64,000 nucleotides of DNA from Schumannella luteola (lineage in GTDB: Bacteria > Actinomycetota > Actinomycetes > Actinomycetales > Microbacteriaceae): the NCBI RefSeq assembly GCF_013408685.1, contig NZ_JACBZY010000001.1, positions 1,736,001 to 1,800,000 of the forward strand, in the 5' to 3' direction. The notes beneath the pieces were generated by a model. It was not told where the DNA came from. It did not search any database and saw only the letters and a list, made by a program, of their open reading frames with translations. Position numbers and translations under genes: made by a program. Shown here piece after piece: positions 52,198 through 62,471 of the stretch (positions within the stretch are counted from its first letter, which is position 1; each line of letters opens with the position of its first letter).

Positions 52198-53196
52198 ATG
52201 ACGCTGCAGGTCGGATACGCCGCGATGCTCGAGCAGTTCGCCCCGCTCGAGGTGCTCGACCTGGCCGAGCGCGCCGAGAAGGCGGGCTTCGTCGGCGTGA
52301 TGGCCTCCGACCACTTCCAGCCCTGGGTTCCGCAGCAGGGCCAGGCCGCCTTCGTCTGGAATGTGCTCAGCGCGCTCGGCCAGCGCATCCACGGCTCACT
52401 CGGCACCGGCGTGACGGCGCCGACGTTCCGCTGGCATCCGGCGATGGTCGCGCAGGCCTCCGCCACCCTCGGCGCCCTCTACCCGGGGCGACACTGGCTG
52501 GGCCTCGGCAGCGGCGAGGCCATCAACGACCACATCACGGGTCAGTACTGGCCCGAGGCGGCCGAGCGCATCGACCGGATGTTCGAGGCCGTCGACGTGA
52601 TCAAGAAGCTGTTCTCGGCCTCGCTGGCCGGCCGCGACGCGAAGCACGACGGCCGCTACTTCAAACTCGAATCGACGCGGCTGTGGACCATGCCGGAGGC
52701 GGCGCCGCCCATCCTCGTCGCCACCGGCGGCCCCATCACCGCGAAGCGCGCCGGCCGCACCGTCGACGGGCTCATCACCGAGAGCGTCACGCACGAGCGC
52801 GCCGCCCAGCTGCTGACCCGCTTCGCCGAGGGCGCCCGCGAATCCGGGCGCGACGCGAGCCAGATGCCGAAGGTGCTGCGCCTGCACCTCAGCTGGGCTG
52901 CGACCGACGAGCGGGCCGTCGCGAACGCGCTGCACCAGTGGCCGAACGCCGGGCTGCGCTTCCCGAAGTCGGACATCCGCTCGCCGCACGAGCTCGAGCA
53001 GATGGCGCGCATGGTGCGCCCCGAGGACTTCGCCGGGCGGATGATCGTCTCCGCCGACCCGGACGTGCACCGCGCCGAGATCCAGCGCTACGCCGACCTC
53101 GGCTTCGACCGCATCCACCTGCACAACGTCGGCCGCAACCAGGCCGAGTTCATCGACGTCTTCGCGCGCGAGGTGCTGCCTGCGCTGCGTAGCTGA
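52198..53196 (+). CDS. F420-dependent LLM-class oxidoreductase (Fgd-like paralogue)
   Basis: The 332-aa luciferase-like monooxygenase-fold enzyme keeps the F420-family segments of Fgd: MASDHFQPWVPQQGQAAFVW, 'GTGVTAPTFRWHPAMVAQ' and 'GLGSGEAINDHI'. It differs in the sugar-phosphate binding region, so it probably oxidises another substrate. ATG 52198 lies 7 nt after GGGAGGA. It is monocistronic and clearly paralogous to fgd at 45550. Confidence 0.9.
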   Translation: MTLQVGYAAMLEQFAPLEVLDLAERAEKAGFVGVMASDHFQPWVPQQGQAAFVWNVLSALGQRIHGSLGTGVTAPTFRWHPAMVAQASATLGALYPGRHWLGLGSGEAINDHITGQYWPEAAERIDRMFEAVDVIKKLFSASLAGRDAKHDGRYFKLESTRLWTMPEAAPPILVATGGPITAKRAGRTVDGLITESVTHERAAQLLTRFAEGARESGRDASQMPKVLRLHLSWAATDERAVANALHQWPNAGLRFPKSDIRSPHELEQMARMVRPEDFAGRMIVSADPDVHRAEIQRYADLGFDRIHLHNVGRNQAEFIDVFAREVLPALRS

Positions 53197-53255
53197 AGTG
53201 CGGCCGGGACGAGACGAGACAGATCCGGCCGACCCGGCACGGGCGTGCGGCCGAA

Positions 53256-53272
53256 TGTGACACGCCGTCACA
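53256..53272. promoter_or_regulatory. Palindrome upstream of the histone-like gene
   Basis: TGTGACACGCCGTCACA is a perfect 6+6 inverted repeat with a 5-bp centre. It lies near the -35 position of a possible -10 TAACCT (53291-53296). It resembles CRP/GlxR half-sites (TGTGA/TCACA), but the spacing is 7 rather than 6 bp. Confidence 0.45.
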
Positions 53273-53351
53273 GGTGATCGTTCGCGTTGTTAACCTCCGC
53301 CTGCCATCCTGTTCACCCGCCGTTCAGGTTCGGCGTCGACGAGGAGGACCC

Positions 53352-54125
53352 ATGGCCAGCACGAAGAAGCTCGAGCGCGAGGCGAAGAAGTCGCTGAGGG
53401 CCGCCCTCAAGGCCGTCGACGAGGCCCGCGCCACCGCGAAGAAGCTCGGCAAGAGCGCGCGCAAGGACGCCGCGAAGATCGTCGACCAGCTCGAGAAGCG
53501 CGCCGCGAAGGCGCAGCGCTCGGCGAGGAAGTCGGTGGACGGGCTCGACTCGACCCGCAAGGACGCGGCCAAGACCGCGAAGAAGCGCGCCACGAAGGCG
53601 GTCGAGTCGGCGAAGAAGAGCGCGACGAAGGTGCGCGGCGCGGCCAAGAAGAACGTGAAGTCGACCTCGGCGTCGGCCAAGAAGTCGGCGGGATCGGTCA
53701 GCACCTCGGCCGGAAAGGCGGCGCGAGAAGCCAAGAAGCGGGCGGTGGATGCCGCCGTCGCCCCCGCCGCCGTCGTCACGGCGGTCGGATCGGCGGTCGC
53801 CTCCGCGGTCGACTCGATCTCGTCGGCCGCGCCGTCGGCTGCGAAGCCGGCATCCTCGCCCGCCAGCTCCGAGGCCGCGAGCCGCAAGTCCGCCGCGACC
53901 AAGCCGGCGGCGACGCGCAAGCCGGCCGCTGCCGCGACGCGTAAGCCCGCCGCCTCGACCCGCAAGCCGGCCGCACCCCGCGCCCGTGTCGCCGCGAAGC
54001 CATCGACCGCGACGCTCACCTCCCTCTCGGTCGCCGAGCTGCGCGAGCGCGCGAAGACCGCCGGCAAGACCGGCTACTCGCGGCTGACGAAACCGCAGCT
54101 GATCGAGCTGCTGGGGAAGGCCTGA
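53352..54125 (+). CDS. Histone H1-like Lys/Ala-rich nucleoid protein
   Basis: The 257-aa protein is strongly basic. Residues 1-130 are Lys/Ala/Ser helical repeats (many AKK and KSA units), followed by an Ala/Ser/Val-rich hydrophobic stretch near 135-165. A block of RKPAA-type repeats of eukaryotic H1-tail character comes next. The last 35 residues (LTSLSVAELRERAKTAGKTG ... KPQLIELL) resemble a Rho-N/SAP-like nucleic-acid-binding motif. ATG 53352 lies just after GAGGAGGA. It probably binds DNA or RNA in the nucleoid; similarity to HupS/Hlp-type tails is compositional. Confidence 0.85.
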   Translation: MASTKKLEREAKKSLRAALKAVDEARATAKKLGKSARKDAAKIVDQLEKRAAKAQRSARKSVDGLDSTRKDAAKTAKKRATKAVESAKKSATKVRGAAKKNVKSTSASAKKSAGSVSTSAGKAAREAKKRAVDAAVAPAAVVTAVGSAVASAVDSISSAAPSAAKPASSPASSEAASRKSAATKPAATRKPAAAATRKPAASTRKPAAPRARVAAKPSTATLTSLSVAELRERAKTAGKTGYSRLTKPQLIELLGKA

Positions 54126-54229
54126 GGCCGCCGACGCCCGGTCCGTCGTCATCCCGGCGGGCCACCTCCCGTCTACCTGCAGGACACTCGCTGGTCCTAC
54201 CGTCCTGACGCGTCGAGAGGACCGCATCC

Positions 54230-57200
54230 GTGACCGCTGAGTCGCCCGCCGCACTGCCCGAACCGACCCCGGTCGACCCGCCGAATCCGGGCCCCGCTCT
54301 GTCGCCGATCCTCGGCAGCGTCGACCTCGCCGCGCCGCCGCGCACCCTGCTCGACGTGCTGCGCGACACCGCTCAGCGGCACCCGGAGGCCTCGGCGATC
54401 GACGACGGCGAGGTCGCGCTGAGCTATCGCCAGCTCATGGCGCGCGTCGTCGCCCTCGCCGCGAAGCTGCACGAGGCGGGCGTGCGCCGCGGCGACCGCG
54501 TCGGCGTGCGCATGCCCTCTGGCAGCCACCGGCTCTACGTCGGCATCCTCGGGGTGATCGCCGCGGGCGCCGCCTACGTGCCGGTCGACGTCGACGACCC
54601 GCAGGAGCGCGCCGACCTCGTCTTCGGCGAAGCGGATGTCGTGGGCGTGCTCACCGGCGGCGGCGACTACACGCCCAGCGCGCGCGGTTCCGACGGCGAG
54701 CAGCGGCCCAGCCTCGCGAGCCCCGCGACCCTCCCGCTCGCCGACGCCGGCTCCGCGCATCCCAGCACCGCCGGCATCCCGCTGCTCGACCCGCCGACCC
54801 TCGACGACGACGCCTGGATCATCTTCACCTCGGGCTCGACCGGCACCCCGAAGGGCGTCGCCGTGAGCCACCGCTCGGCCGCCGCGTTCGTGGATGCCGA
54901 GGCCCGCCTCTTCCTGCCCGACGAGCCGCTCGCCCCCGGCGACCGCGTGCTCGCCGGTCTCAGCGTCGCCTTCGACGCGAGCTGCGAGGAGATGTGGCTG
55001 GCCTGGCGCAGCGGCGCCTGCCTCGTTCCGGCCCCGCGTGCGCTCGTGCGCACCGGAATGGATCTCGGCCCGTGGCTCGTCGCGCGCAACGTCACCGCCG
55101 TGTCGACGGTTCCGACGCTCGCCGCGCTGTGGCCGGCCGAGACGCTCGAGAACGTGCGCCTGCTGATCTTCGGCGGCGAGGCCTGCCCGCCCGAGCTGGG
55201 GGAGCGGCTCGCGGTCGACGGCCGCGAGGTCTGGAACACCTACGGCCCCACCGAGGCCACGGTCGTCGCCTGCGGCGCCCTGCTCGACGGCAGCGCGCCC
55301 GTGCGCATCGGCCTGCCGCTCGACGGCTGGGAGCTCGCGGTCGTCGGCGAAGATGGCCTGCCGGTCGAGGAGGGCGCGGTCGGCGAGCTGATCATCGGCG
55401 GCGTCGGGCTGGCCCGCTACCTCGACCCGGCGAAGGATGCGGAGAAGTACGCGCCGCACGAGGGCCTCGGCTGGCAGCGCGCCTACCGCTCCGGCGACCT
55501 GGTGCGCTTCGAGCGCGCGGGCCTCGTCTTCCAGGGCCGCGCCGACGACCAGGTGAAGATCGGCGGACGCCGCATCGAGCTGGGCGAGGTCGAGGCGGCC
55601 GTGCAGGCGCTCGACGGCGTCTCGGCGGCGGCGGTCGCGGTGCGCGAGACCGATGCGGGCACGAAGATCCTGGTCGGCTACACGGTTCCCGCCGACCCGG
55701 AGACCTTCGACCGCGGCGACGCGATCGCCCGCCTGCGCGAGGAGCTGCCGGCGGCGCTGGTGCCCCTGCTCGCGATCGTCGGCGATCTGCCGACGCGCGT
55801 CTCGGGCAAGGTCGACAAGAAGGCCCTGCCGTGGCCGCTTCCCGGCGTCGGGGATGACGCGGGCGCCGACCTCGACCCGTCGGTGCGCGAGCTGGCCGAG
55901 GTGTGGCAGTCGGTGCTCGGGGTTCCGGTGCCGGATGCCGACGCGAACTTCTTCGAGCTCGGCGGCGGCTCGCTCGCGGCCGCGCAGCTCGTCACCCGGG
56001 TGCGCGAGCGCGCTCCCGAGTTCACGGTCGCGGGCGTCTACGAGCACCCGCGTCTCGGCGCGATGGCGGAGGCGCTGGAGGACACCTGGGGCGCCGGGGC
56101 GGGCGCCGCGGCGCGCGCGGCGGCGAACCGCGAGTTCCACCGCAGCGTGCCCATGCCGCGCTGGTTCCAGACCGCCCAGACGCTGCTCGGGGTCCCGCTC
56201 CAGATCCTCGCGGGCCTGCGCTGGCTCACCTACCTGTTCACGGCGACGACGATCCTGCACGCCGTCGGCGGCTTCGACGCGCTGCCCGGCATCCCGCTCT
56301 GGCTGCTCGTGATCGCGCTCGTGCTGTTCGTGACGCCCTTCGGCCGCATGGCGATCTCGGTCGTCATCGCCCGCGTGCTGCTCGCCGGCCTCAAGCCGGG
56401 CGACTACCCGCGCGGCGGCGGGGTTCATCTGCGACTGTGGATGGCCGAGCAGGGCGCGCAGCTGGTCGGCGCCGCGAGCCTCTCCGGCGCCCCGTGGATC
56501 AGCTACTACGCCCGCGCGCTCGGCGCGAAGATCTCGAAAGACGTCGACCTGCACGCCCTGCCCCCGGTCACCGGCATGCTCAGCATGGGCAAGGGCGCCG
56601 CGGTCGAGCCCGAGGTCGACCTGACCGGCTGGTGGATCGACGGCGACATCGTGCGCGTCGGCGGCATCCGCATCGGCTCCGGGGCGACGGTCGGCGCGCG
56701 CAGCACCCTCGCGCCGGGCACCCACCTCGGCAAGCGCTCGGAGATCGCGCCCGGGTCGAGCGTCTTCGGCCGGGTGCCGTCGGGTCAGCTCTGGGCGGGA
56801 TCGCCGGCGGCGCGCATCGGCTCGGCCCGGCACTGGTGGCCGGATGAGCGCCCCGAGCGCCGCAGCCGGTGGATGCTGGCCTACGGCGCCTCCTCGGTCG
56901 CCATCTCGCTGCTGCCGGTGGTCGCGATCGCGGCCGGCTCGGTCGTGGTGGCCGCCTTCATCCGCGGCTCCGTGACGCTCGGCGAGGTCGCGCTCGGCGC
57001 GCTCGCCGGACTCGTGCCCGGCACCCTGGTGACCGGCATCGTGGCCGCCGGGCTCGTGCTCGTCGGCGTGCGTCTGCTGGCGATCGGACTGCGTGAGGGG
57101 GTTCATCCCGTGCGCTCGCGCATCGGCTGGCAGGCCTGGGCGACCGAGCGCCTGCTCGACCTCGCGCGCACGCTGCTGTTCCCGATCTACTCGAGCCTGT

Positions 57201-58288
57201 TCACGCCGATCTGGCTGCGGATGCTCGGCGCGAAGGTCGGCCGCGAGGTCGAGGCCTCGACGGTGCTGCTGATCCCGGCGATGACCGAGATCCGCGACGG
57301 CGCCTTCCTCGCCGACGACACGCTCGTCGCCCCCTACGAGCTCGGCGGCGGCTGGGTGCGCATCGCCCGGGCTCAGCTCGGCGCGCGCTCCTTCCTCGGC
57401 AACTCAGGGATCGCCGGCGGCGGCCGCAAGGTGCCGCGCGACGCCCTCGTCGCGGTGCTCTCGGCTGCGCCGTCGAAGTCGAAGGCCGGATCGTCGTGGC
57501 TCGGCTCGCCGGCCATGCGCCTGCGCCGCCAGGTCAACGAGGGCGACCTCGCCCGCACCTTCGCCCCGCCGACCCGGCTGCGCGTCGCACGCGCCCTGTG
57601 GGAGCTCGGCCGCATCATCCCCGTGCTCATCTCCTGCGCGATCGGCCTGACTGTCGTGCTGACCCTCGCGGCGATCACGAGCGCGTGGGGTCTCGGCTGG
57701 GCGATCGTGCTCTCGGGCGTCGTGCTGCTCGCGGCCGGCGCCGTCGCGGCGGGCGTCAGCACCGTGGCGAAGTGGGTCTTCGTCGGGCGCATCCGCGCGG
57801 GCGAGCATCCGCTCTGGTCGTCGTTCATCTGGCGCAACGAGGTGGCCGACACCTTCGTCGAGATGATCGCCGCCCCGTGGTTCGCGAACACCGCGATCGG
57901 CACCCCGGCGCTCAACGTCTGGCTGCGCACTCTCGGGGCGAAGATCGGCCGCGGCGTGTGGTGCGAGAGCTACTGGCTGCCCGAGGCCGACCTGGTCGTG
58001 CTCGGCGACGGATCCACCGTCAACCGCGGGTGCGTCGTGCAGACCCACCTGTTCCATGATCGGATCATGAGCATGGATGCCGTCGCCCTCGATCCCGGAG
58101 CCACTCTCGGCCCGCACAGCGTCGTTCTGCCCGCCGCCCGCATCGGCGCGCACGCGACCGTCGGCCCCGCCTCGCTCGTGATGCGCGGCGAGTCGGTGCC
58201 CGAGGGCAGCCGCTGGAGCGGCAACCCGATCGGTCCGTGGCGCGAGGTCGTCGTGGCGCCGTACACGGCCGAGCCGGCCGCCCGATGA
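54230..58288 (+). CDS. Pls/PosA-type membrane non-ribosomal peptide synthetase
   Basis: The 1,352-aa protein starts with an adenylation domain (about 35-555): A3 'FTSGSTGTPKGVAVSHR' near 197, A5 NTYGPTEATV, A8 'YRSGDLVRF' plus 'IGGRRIELGEVE', A10 SGKVDKKALP. The A4 FDAS Asp expected for alpha-amino acids is present. A carrier domain follows with phosphopantetheine Ser581 in FFELGGGSL. The rest alternates membrane helices (about 655-730, 880-955, 1120-1190) with three left-handed beta-helix (hexapeptide) segments, the terminal module of Pls/PosA-type synthetases. No condensation or thioesterase domain is seen. GTG 54230 lies behind AGAGGA. It is coupled to an M1 peptidase. Confidence 0.93.
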   Translation: MTAESPAALPEPTPVDPPNPGPALSPILGSVDLAAPPRTLLDVLRDTAQRHPEASAIDDGEVALSYRQLMARVVALAAKLHEAGVRRGDRVGVRMPSGSHRLYVGILGVIAAGAAYVPVDVDDPQERADLVFGEADVVGVLTGGGDYTPSARGSDGEQRPSLASPATLPLADAGSAHPSTAGIPLLDPPTLDDDAWIIFTSGSTGTPKGVAVSHRSAAAFVDAEARLFLPDEPLAPGDRVLAGLSVAFDASCEEMWLAWRSGACLVPAPRALVRTGMDLGPWLVARNVTAVSTVPTLAALWPAETLENVRLLIFGGEACPPELGERLAVDGREVWNTYGPTEATVVACGALLDGSAPVRIGLPLDGWELAVVGEDGLPVEEGAVGELIIGGVGLARYLDPAKDAEKYAPHEGLGWQRAYRSGDLVRFERAGLVFQGRADDQVKIGGRRIELGEVEAAVQALDGVSAAAVAVRETDAGTKILVGYTVPADPETFDRGDAIARLREELPAALVPLLAIVGDLPTRVSGKVDKKALPWPLPGVGDDAGADLDPSVRELAEVWQSVLGVPVPDADANFFELGGGSLAAAQLVTRVRERAPEFTVAGVYEHPRLGAMAEALEDTWGAGAGAAARAAANREFHRSVPMPRWFQTAQTLLGVPLQILAGLRWLTYLFTATTILHAVGGFDALPGIPLWLLVIALVLFVTPFGRMAISVVIARVLLAGLKPGDYPRGGGVHLRLWMAEQGAQLVGAASLSGAPWISYYARALGAKISKDVDLHALPPVTGMLSMGKGAAVEPEVDLTGWWIDGDIVRVGGIRIGSGATVGARSTLAPGTHLGKRSEIAPGSSVFGRVPSGQLWAGSPAARIGSARHWWPDERPERRSRWMLAYGASSVAISLLPVVAIAAGSVVVAAFIRGSVTLGEVALGALAGLVPGTLVTGIVAAGLVLVGVRLLAIGLREGVHPVRSRIGWQAWATERLLDLARTLLFPIYSSLFTPIWLRMLGAKVGREVEASTVLLIPAMTEIRDGAFLADDTLVAPYELGGGWVRIARAQLGARSFLGNSGIAGGGRKVPRDALVAVLSAAPSKSKAGSSWLGSPAMRLRRQVNEGDLARTFAPPTRLRVARALWELGRIIPVLISCAIGLTVVLTLAAITSAWGLGWAIVLSGVVLLAAGAVAAGVSTVAKWVFVGRIRAGEHPLWSSFIWRNEVADTFVEMIAAPWFANTAIGTPALNVWLRTLGAKIGRGVWCESYWLPEADLVVLGDGSTVNRGCVVQTHLFHDRIMSMDAVALDPGATLGPHSVVLPAARIGAHATVGPASLVMRGESVPEGSRWSGNPIGPWREVVVAPYTAEPAAR

Positions 58289-59634
58289 CGGGACTGCTCC
58301 GCGGCGGCGTCGACCCCTACCTGCCGGGCATCGGCGACGACGGCTACGCGGTCGACCGCTACGCGCTCGAGCTCGACTACCGGGTCAGCGTGAACCGTCT
58401 GCAGGGCACGGCCGTGATCGAGGCCATGGCGCTGCGCGAGCTGACGCGCATCCGCTTCGACCTGTCGGGGCTGCGGGCGAGCAAGGTGCTGGTCGGGTCG
58501 GGTGCGGGCATGGATGCGGCGGGCGCCCGGCGCGCGCGCCACAGCCAGACGCCCCATCACCTCACCGTGACCCCGGCGTCGCCGATCTCCGCCGGCGAGC
58601 GCTTCGTCGTCGTCGTCGACTACGCGGGCACGCCGAAGTCGCGCCGCAGCACCTGGGGTCCGGTCGGCTGGGAGGAGCTCGACGACGGCGTCATCGTCGC
58701 CGCGCAGCCCTCGGGCGCCTCCACCTGGTTCCCCTGCAACGACCACCCGAGCGACAAGGCGCACTACGAGATCACGGTCGTGACGGATGCGCCCTACACG
58801 GTCGTCGCGAACGGCCGGCAGGTCTCGAACCGCGCCCACGGCGGTCGCCGCACCTGGCACTTCGTGCAGGAGCAGCCGACATCCACCTATCTCGCGACCG
58901 TGCAGATCGGCCGCTACACCTCGACGAAGGTCGACCTGGACGGCGTCGCCGGCCACCTGGTCTACCCGCCGTCGATCGCGCGCGGCGTGAAGCACGACTT
59001 CCGCGAGCTGGGCGCGATGATGGCGCTCTACCAGCGCCTCTACGGCCCGTATCCCTTCGACGGGTACACGGCGATCGTGACGGCCGACGAGCTCGAGATC
59101 CCGCTCGAGGCCCAGGGCGCCGCGATCTTCGGCGCCAACCACGCCGCCGGCGACGACGCCTGGAACCGGCTCATCGCGCACGAGCTCGCACACCAGTGGT
59201 TCGGCAACAGCGTCGGCGTCGCCGCGTGGGAGCACATCTGGCTCAACGAGGGCTTCGCCTGCTACAGCGAGTGGCTGTGGTCTGACGAGCGCGGCGGCGA
59301 CAGCGCCGACGCCTGCGCCCGCCGGTACTACGACGGACTCGCCGAGCAGCCGGAGGACATCGTGGTCGGCTCGCCCGGCGCCGCCGACATGTTCGACGAC
59401 CGCGTCTACAAGCGCGGGGCCCTCGCCCTGCACGCCCTGCGCGGTCTGCTCGGCGACGACGCCTTCTTCGGGCTGCTGCGCGACTGGTGCGCCGACAACC
59501 GCTACGGCTCGGTCAGCACGGTCGACTTCCTGCACGCGGCGTCCGCCGCCGCGGGGTCGGCGCGCAGCGGAGCCGCGCGTCAGCTGCTCGAGCGCTGGCT
59601 GTTCGAGACGGCGCTGCCGCCGTATCCCGCCTGA
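58285..59634 (+). CDS. M1 family zinc metallopeptidase
   Basis: The 449-aa aminopeptidase-N-like enzyme has the zinc motif HELAHQWFGN (HEXXH) near residue 299 and the third ligand in NEGFACYSE 18 residues on. Upstream is a GAMEN-like exopeptidase position reading LEAQGAAIF. It has no signal peptide, so it acts in the cytoplasm unless exported otherwise. It lacks the C-terminal helical domain of full-length M1 enzymes. It overlaps the NRPS stop (ATGA), so a role in trimming or processing the NRPS product is suggested but unproven. Confidence 0.93.
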   Translation: MTGLLRGGVDPYLPGIGDDGYAVDRYALELDYRVSVNRLQGTAVIEAMALRELTRIRFDLSGLRASKVLVGSGAGMDAAGARRARHSQTPHHLTVTPASPISAGERFVVVVDYAGTPKSRRSTWGPVGWEELDDGVIVAAQPSGASTWFPCNDHPSDKAHYEITVVTDAPYTVVANGRQVSNRAHGGRRTWHFVQEQPTSTYLATVQIGRYTSTKVDLDGVAGHLVYPPSIARGVKHDFRELGAMMALYQRLYGPYPFDGYTAIVTADELEIPLEAQGAAIFGANHAAGDDAWNRLIAHELAHQWFGNSVGVAAWEHIWLNEGFACYSEWLWSDERGGDSADACARRYYDGLAEQPEDIVVGSPGAADMFDDRVYKRGALALHALRGLLGDDAFFGLLRDWCADNRYGSVSTVDFLHAASAAAGSARSGAARQLLERWLFETALPPYPA

Positions 59635-59667
59635 CCGCGCTCGCCGGAGCTTCCGAGGGCGCGTTCG

Positions 59668-60255
59668 TCAGGGGAGCGCGAGCGCGACGACCAGCTCGGG
59701 GTCGTCGAGGTCGTAGACGTGCCAGGCGTCGCCGGACTCCTCGCCGGGCGGGTCGATGCGCGCCCGCGCGTTGCCCCGCAGCGTCGGCAGGAACCGCACG
59801 TGCCGCGGGTCGACCCGCAGCCCGCGGCCGTCGGCCTTGAGCACGGCCTCGATGCGGGTCCAGCGGCGCATCGGGTCGCCGCGACCCGGCGCGATCTTCT
59901 CGATCGCGATCACCCGGTCGGGGCGGGTGTCCTGCAGCTCGGCGTCGATGCCGAGCGCATCCACCTCGATCGACGCGGCGACGATCGTGAAGCCGCCGGT
60001 GTGGGTGATGCTGACGGCGGCGGTCGACGCATCCTTCGCCGATACCAGGTACGCGGTCGGTCGGCCGTGGTCGATGCCGCAGCGCGAGCAGAGCGCGTCG
60101 AGCATCACCGATTCGGGGCGCACGCCCGCGAGCTCCGCGACGAGCTGCTTGGCGGCCTCGTGGCCGGCGGCGCGGCGCTCCTCGGCGTCGTCGGGCGCGG
60201 CCAGCACCACGACGCGCACTCCGTCGGGGGCGTCGAGCTCGCGCAGGGCATCCAT
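59668..60255 (-). CDS. 4'-phosphopantetheinyl transferase (Sfp-like)
   Basis: The 195-aa protein has the PPTase motifs: SITHTGG, the Mg-binding VDALGIDAE and RRWTRIEAVLKADGRGL (corresponding to W..KEA..KA.G, here with Ile-Glu-Ala). It transfers phosphopantetheine from CoA to carrier-protein serines. It is convergent with the NRPS-M1 pair and very likely activates Ser581 of that NRPS. Start ATG 60255 has AGAAGG 8 nt upstream. Confidence 0.9.
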   Translation of the reverse strand: MDALRELDAPDGVRVVVLAAPDDAEERRAAGHEAAKQLVAELAGVRPESVMLDALCSRCGIDHGRPTAYLVSAKDASTAAVSITHTGGFTIVAASIEVDALGIDAELQDTRPDRVIAIEKIAPGRGDPMRRWTRIEAVLKADGRGLRVDPRHVRFLPTLRGNARARIDPPGEESGDAWHVYDLDDPELVVALALP

Positions 60256-60395
60256 CTCCGAAACCTTCTCACGGCGAGGCTGGGAGCGCTGTGACACGTG
60301 TAGCCGAGCACGTCCCCGCCGCGGGCTCGATCGGAGGCGCGGAGGCGCTGTGCGATGCGGCCGGATGCGGCGGGCGCGCGGGCCGCGCACGTCCC

Positions 60396-60401
60396 TAGAG
60401 T
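60396..60401 (+). promoter_or_regulatory. -10 box of a leaderless transcript (cofE)
   Basis: TAGAGT, 6-nt spacer GAGCGG, then GTG 60408. Confidence 0.55.
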
Positions 60402-60407
60402 GAGCGG

Positions 60408-61313
60408 GTGCGTTTCGAGCCCGCCCTGCAGATCGCGACCGTCGACGGCATCGGCGAGGTGCAGCCCGGAACCGACCTGCCGGCGCTGATCGCCGACGCG
60501 GTGGCCGAGGTGATCGAGACGGGCGACATCCTCGCCGTGACCTCGAAGATCGTCAGCAAGGCCGAGGGGCGTCTCGTCGCGGCCGACGACCGCGAGCAGG
60601 CGATCACCGACCAGACCGTGCGGCTCGTCGCCTCGCGGCGCAACCCCGAGACCGGGCACGTCATGCGCATCGTCGAGAATCCGCTCGGCCTCGTCATGGC
60701 GGCGGCCGGGGTGGATGCCAGCAACGTGCCCGAGGGCACGGTGCTGCTGCTGCCGGAGGACCCCGACGCGAGCGCCCGCGCGATCGCCGCCGCCGTGCTC
60801 GAGCGCAGCGGGGTGTGCATCGGTGTGATCGTGACCGACACGATGGGCCGCGCCTGGCGCGTCGGCCAGACGGATGCCGCGATCGGCGCCGCCGGGCTGC
60901 ACGTCATCGACGATCTGCGCGGGTCGACGGACGCGAACGGCCGCGTGCTCGACGTCACGGTCGCCGCCGTCGCCGACGAGATCGCGGCCGCGGCCGACCT
61001 GGTCAAGGGCAAGGCGAGCGGACGTCCGGTCGCGATCGTGCGCGGACTGGCCCGCCTGGTTCCGGCGGCGGGCGCCAACGCCGGCGGCGTCGCCGACCGC
61101 ACCGACGCCTCGGCCGATGACGTCGATACCCCCGACGAGCTCCCCGGCGCCGCCGCGCTCGTGCGCCGCGGCGAGGGCGACCTGTTCCGTCTCGGCGTCG
61201 AGGAGGCCCGCGCCGAGGGCTACGCCGCGGGCTGGGCTGCGGCGTTCGCGGGGCGCTCCGCCGGTGCGACAGGTGTCGGCGGATCCCCAGGGGACGAAAG
61301 CACCGGAGCGTGA
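60408..61313 (+). CDS. cofE: Coenzyme F420-0:L-glutamate ligase
   Basis: CofE/FbiB-N-type ligase of 301 aa adds gamma-linked glutamates to F420-0. Motifs include '[30 protein letters not shown]' near residue 25 and '[22 protein letters not shown]' with metal-binding Asp residues. The C-terminal nitroreductase domain of mycobacterial FbiB is absent; in its place is a short extension with a helical [21 protein letters not shown] segment. It starts at GTG 60408 from a leaderless promoter. It serves the F420 enzymes encoded at 45550 and 52198. moxR copy 2 follows after 16 bp. Confidence 0.94.
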   Translation: MRFEPALQIATVDGIGEVQPGTDLPALIADAVAEVIETGDILAVTSKIVSKAEGRLVAADDREQAITDQTVRLVASRRNPETGHVMRIVENPLGLVMAAAGVDASNVPEGTVLLLPEDPDASARAIAAAVLERSGVCIGVIVTDTMGRAWRVGQTDAAIGAAGLHVIDDLRGSTDANGRVLDVTVAAVADEIAAAADLVKGKASGRPVAIVRGLARLVPAAGANAGGVADRTDASADDVDTPDELPGAAALVRRGEGDLFRLGVEEARAEGYAAGWAAAFAGRSAGATGVGGSPGDESTGA

Positions 61314-61329
61314 CAGACTCGGCCTCACC

Positions 61330-62436
<1,107 letters not shown>

Positions 62437-62471
62437 GCCCCGCCGCTGCCTGACCGCCTCCCGCATCCGCC

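Noticed and set aside
53256-53272. Classical CRP/GlxR site
   Set aside because: Half-sites TGTGA and TCACA are present but 7 bp apart instead of 6, so I call it only a palindrome.
54197-57106. A 969-codon antisense frame over the NRPS gene
   Set aside because: Low-complexity His/Arg/Asp/Glu-rich translation with no motif; the sense strand has complete A-domain core motifs.
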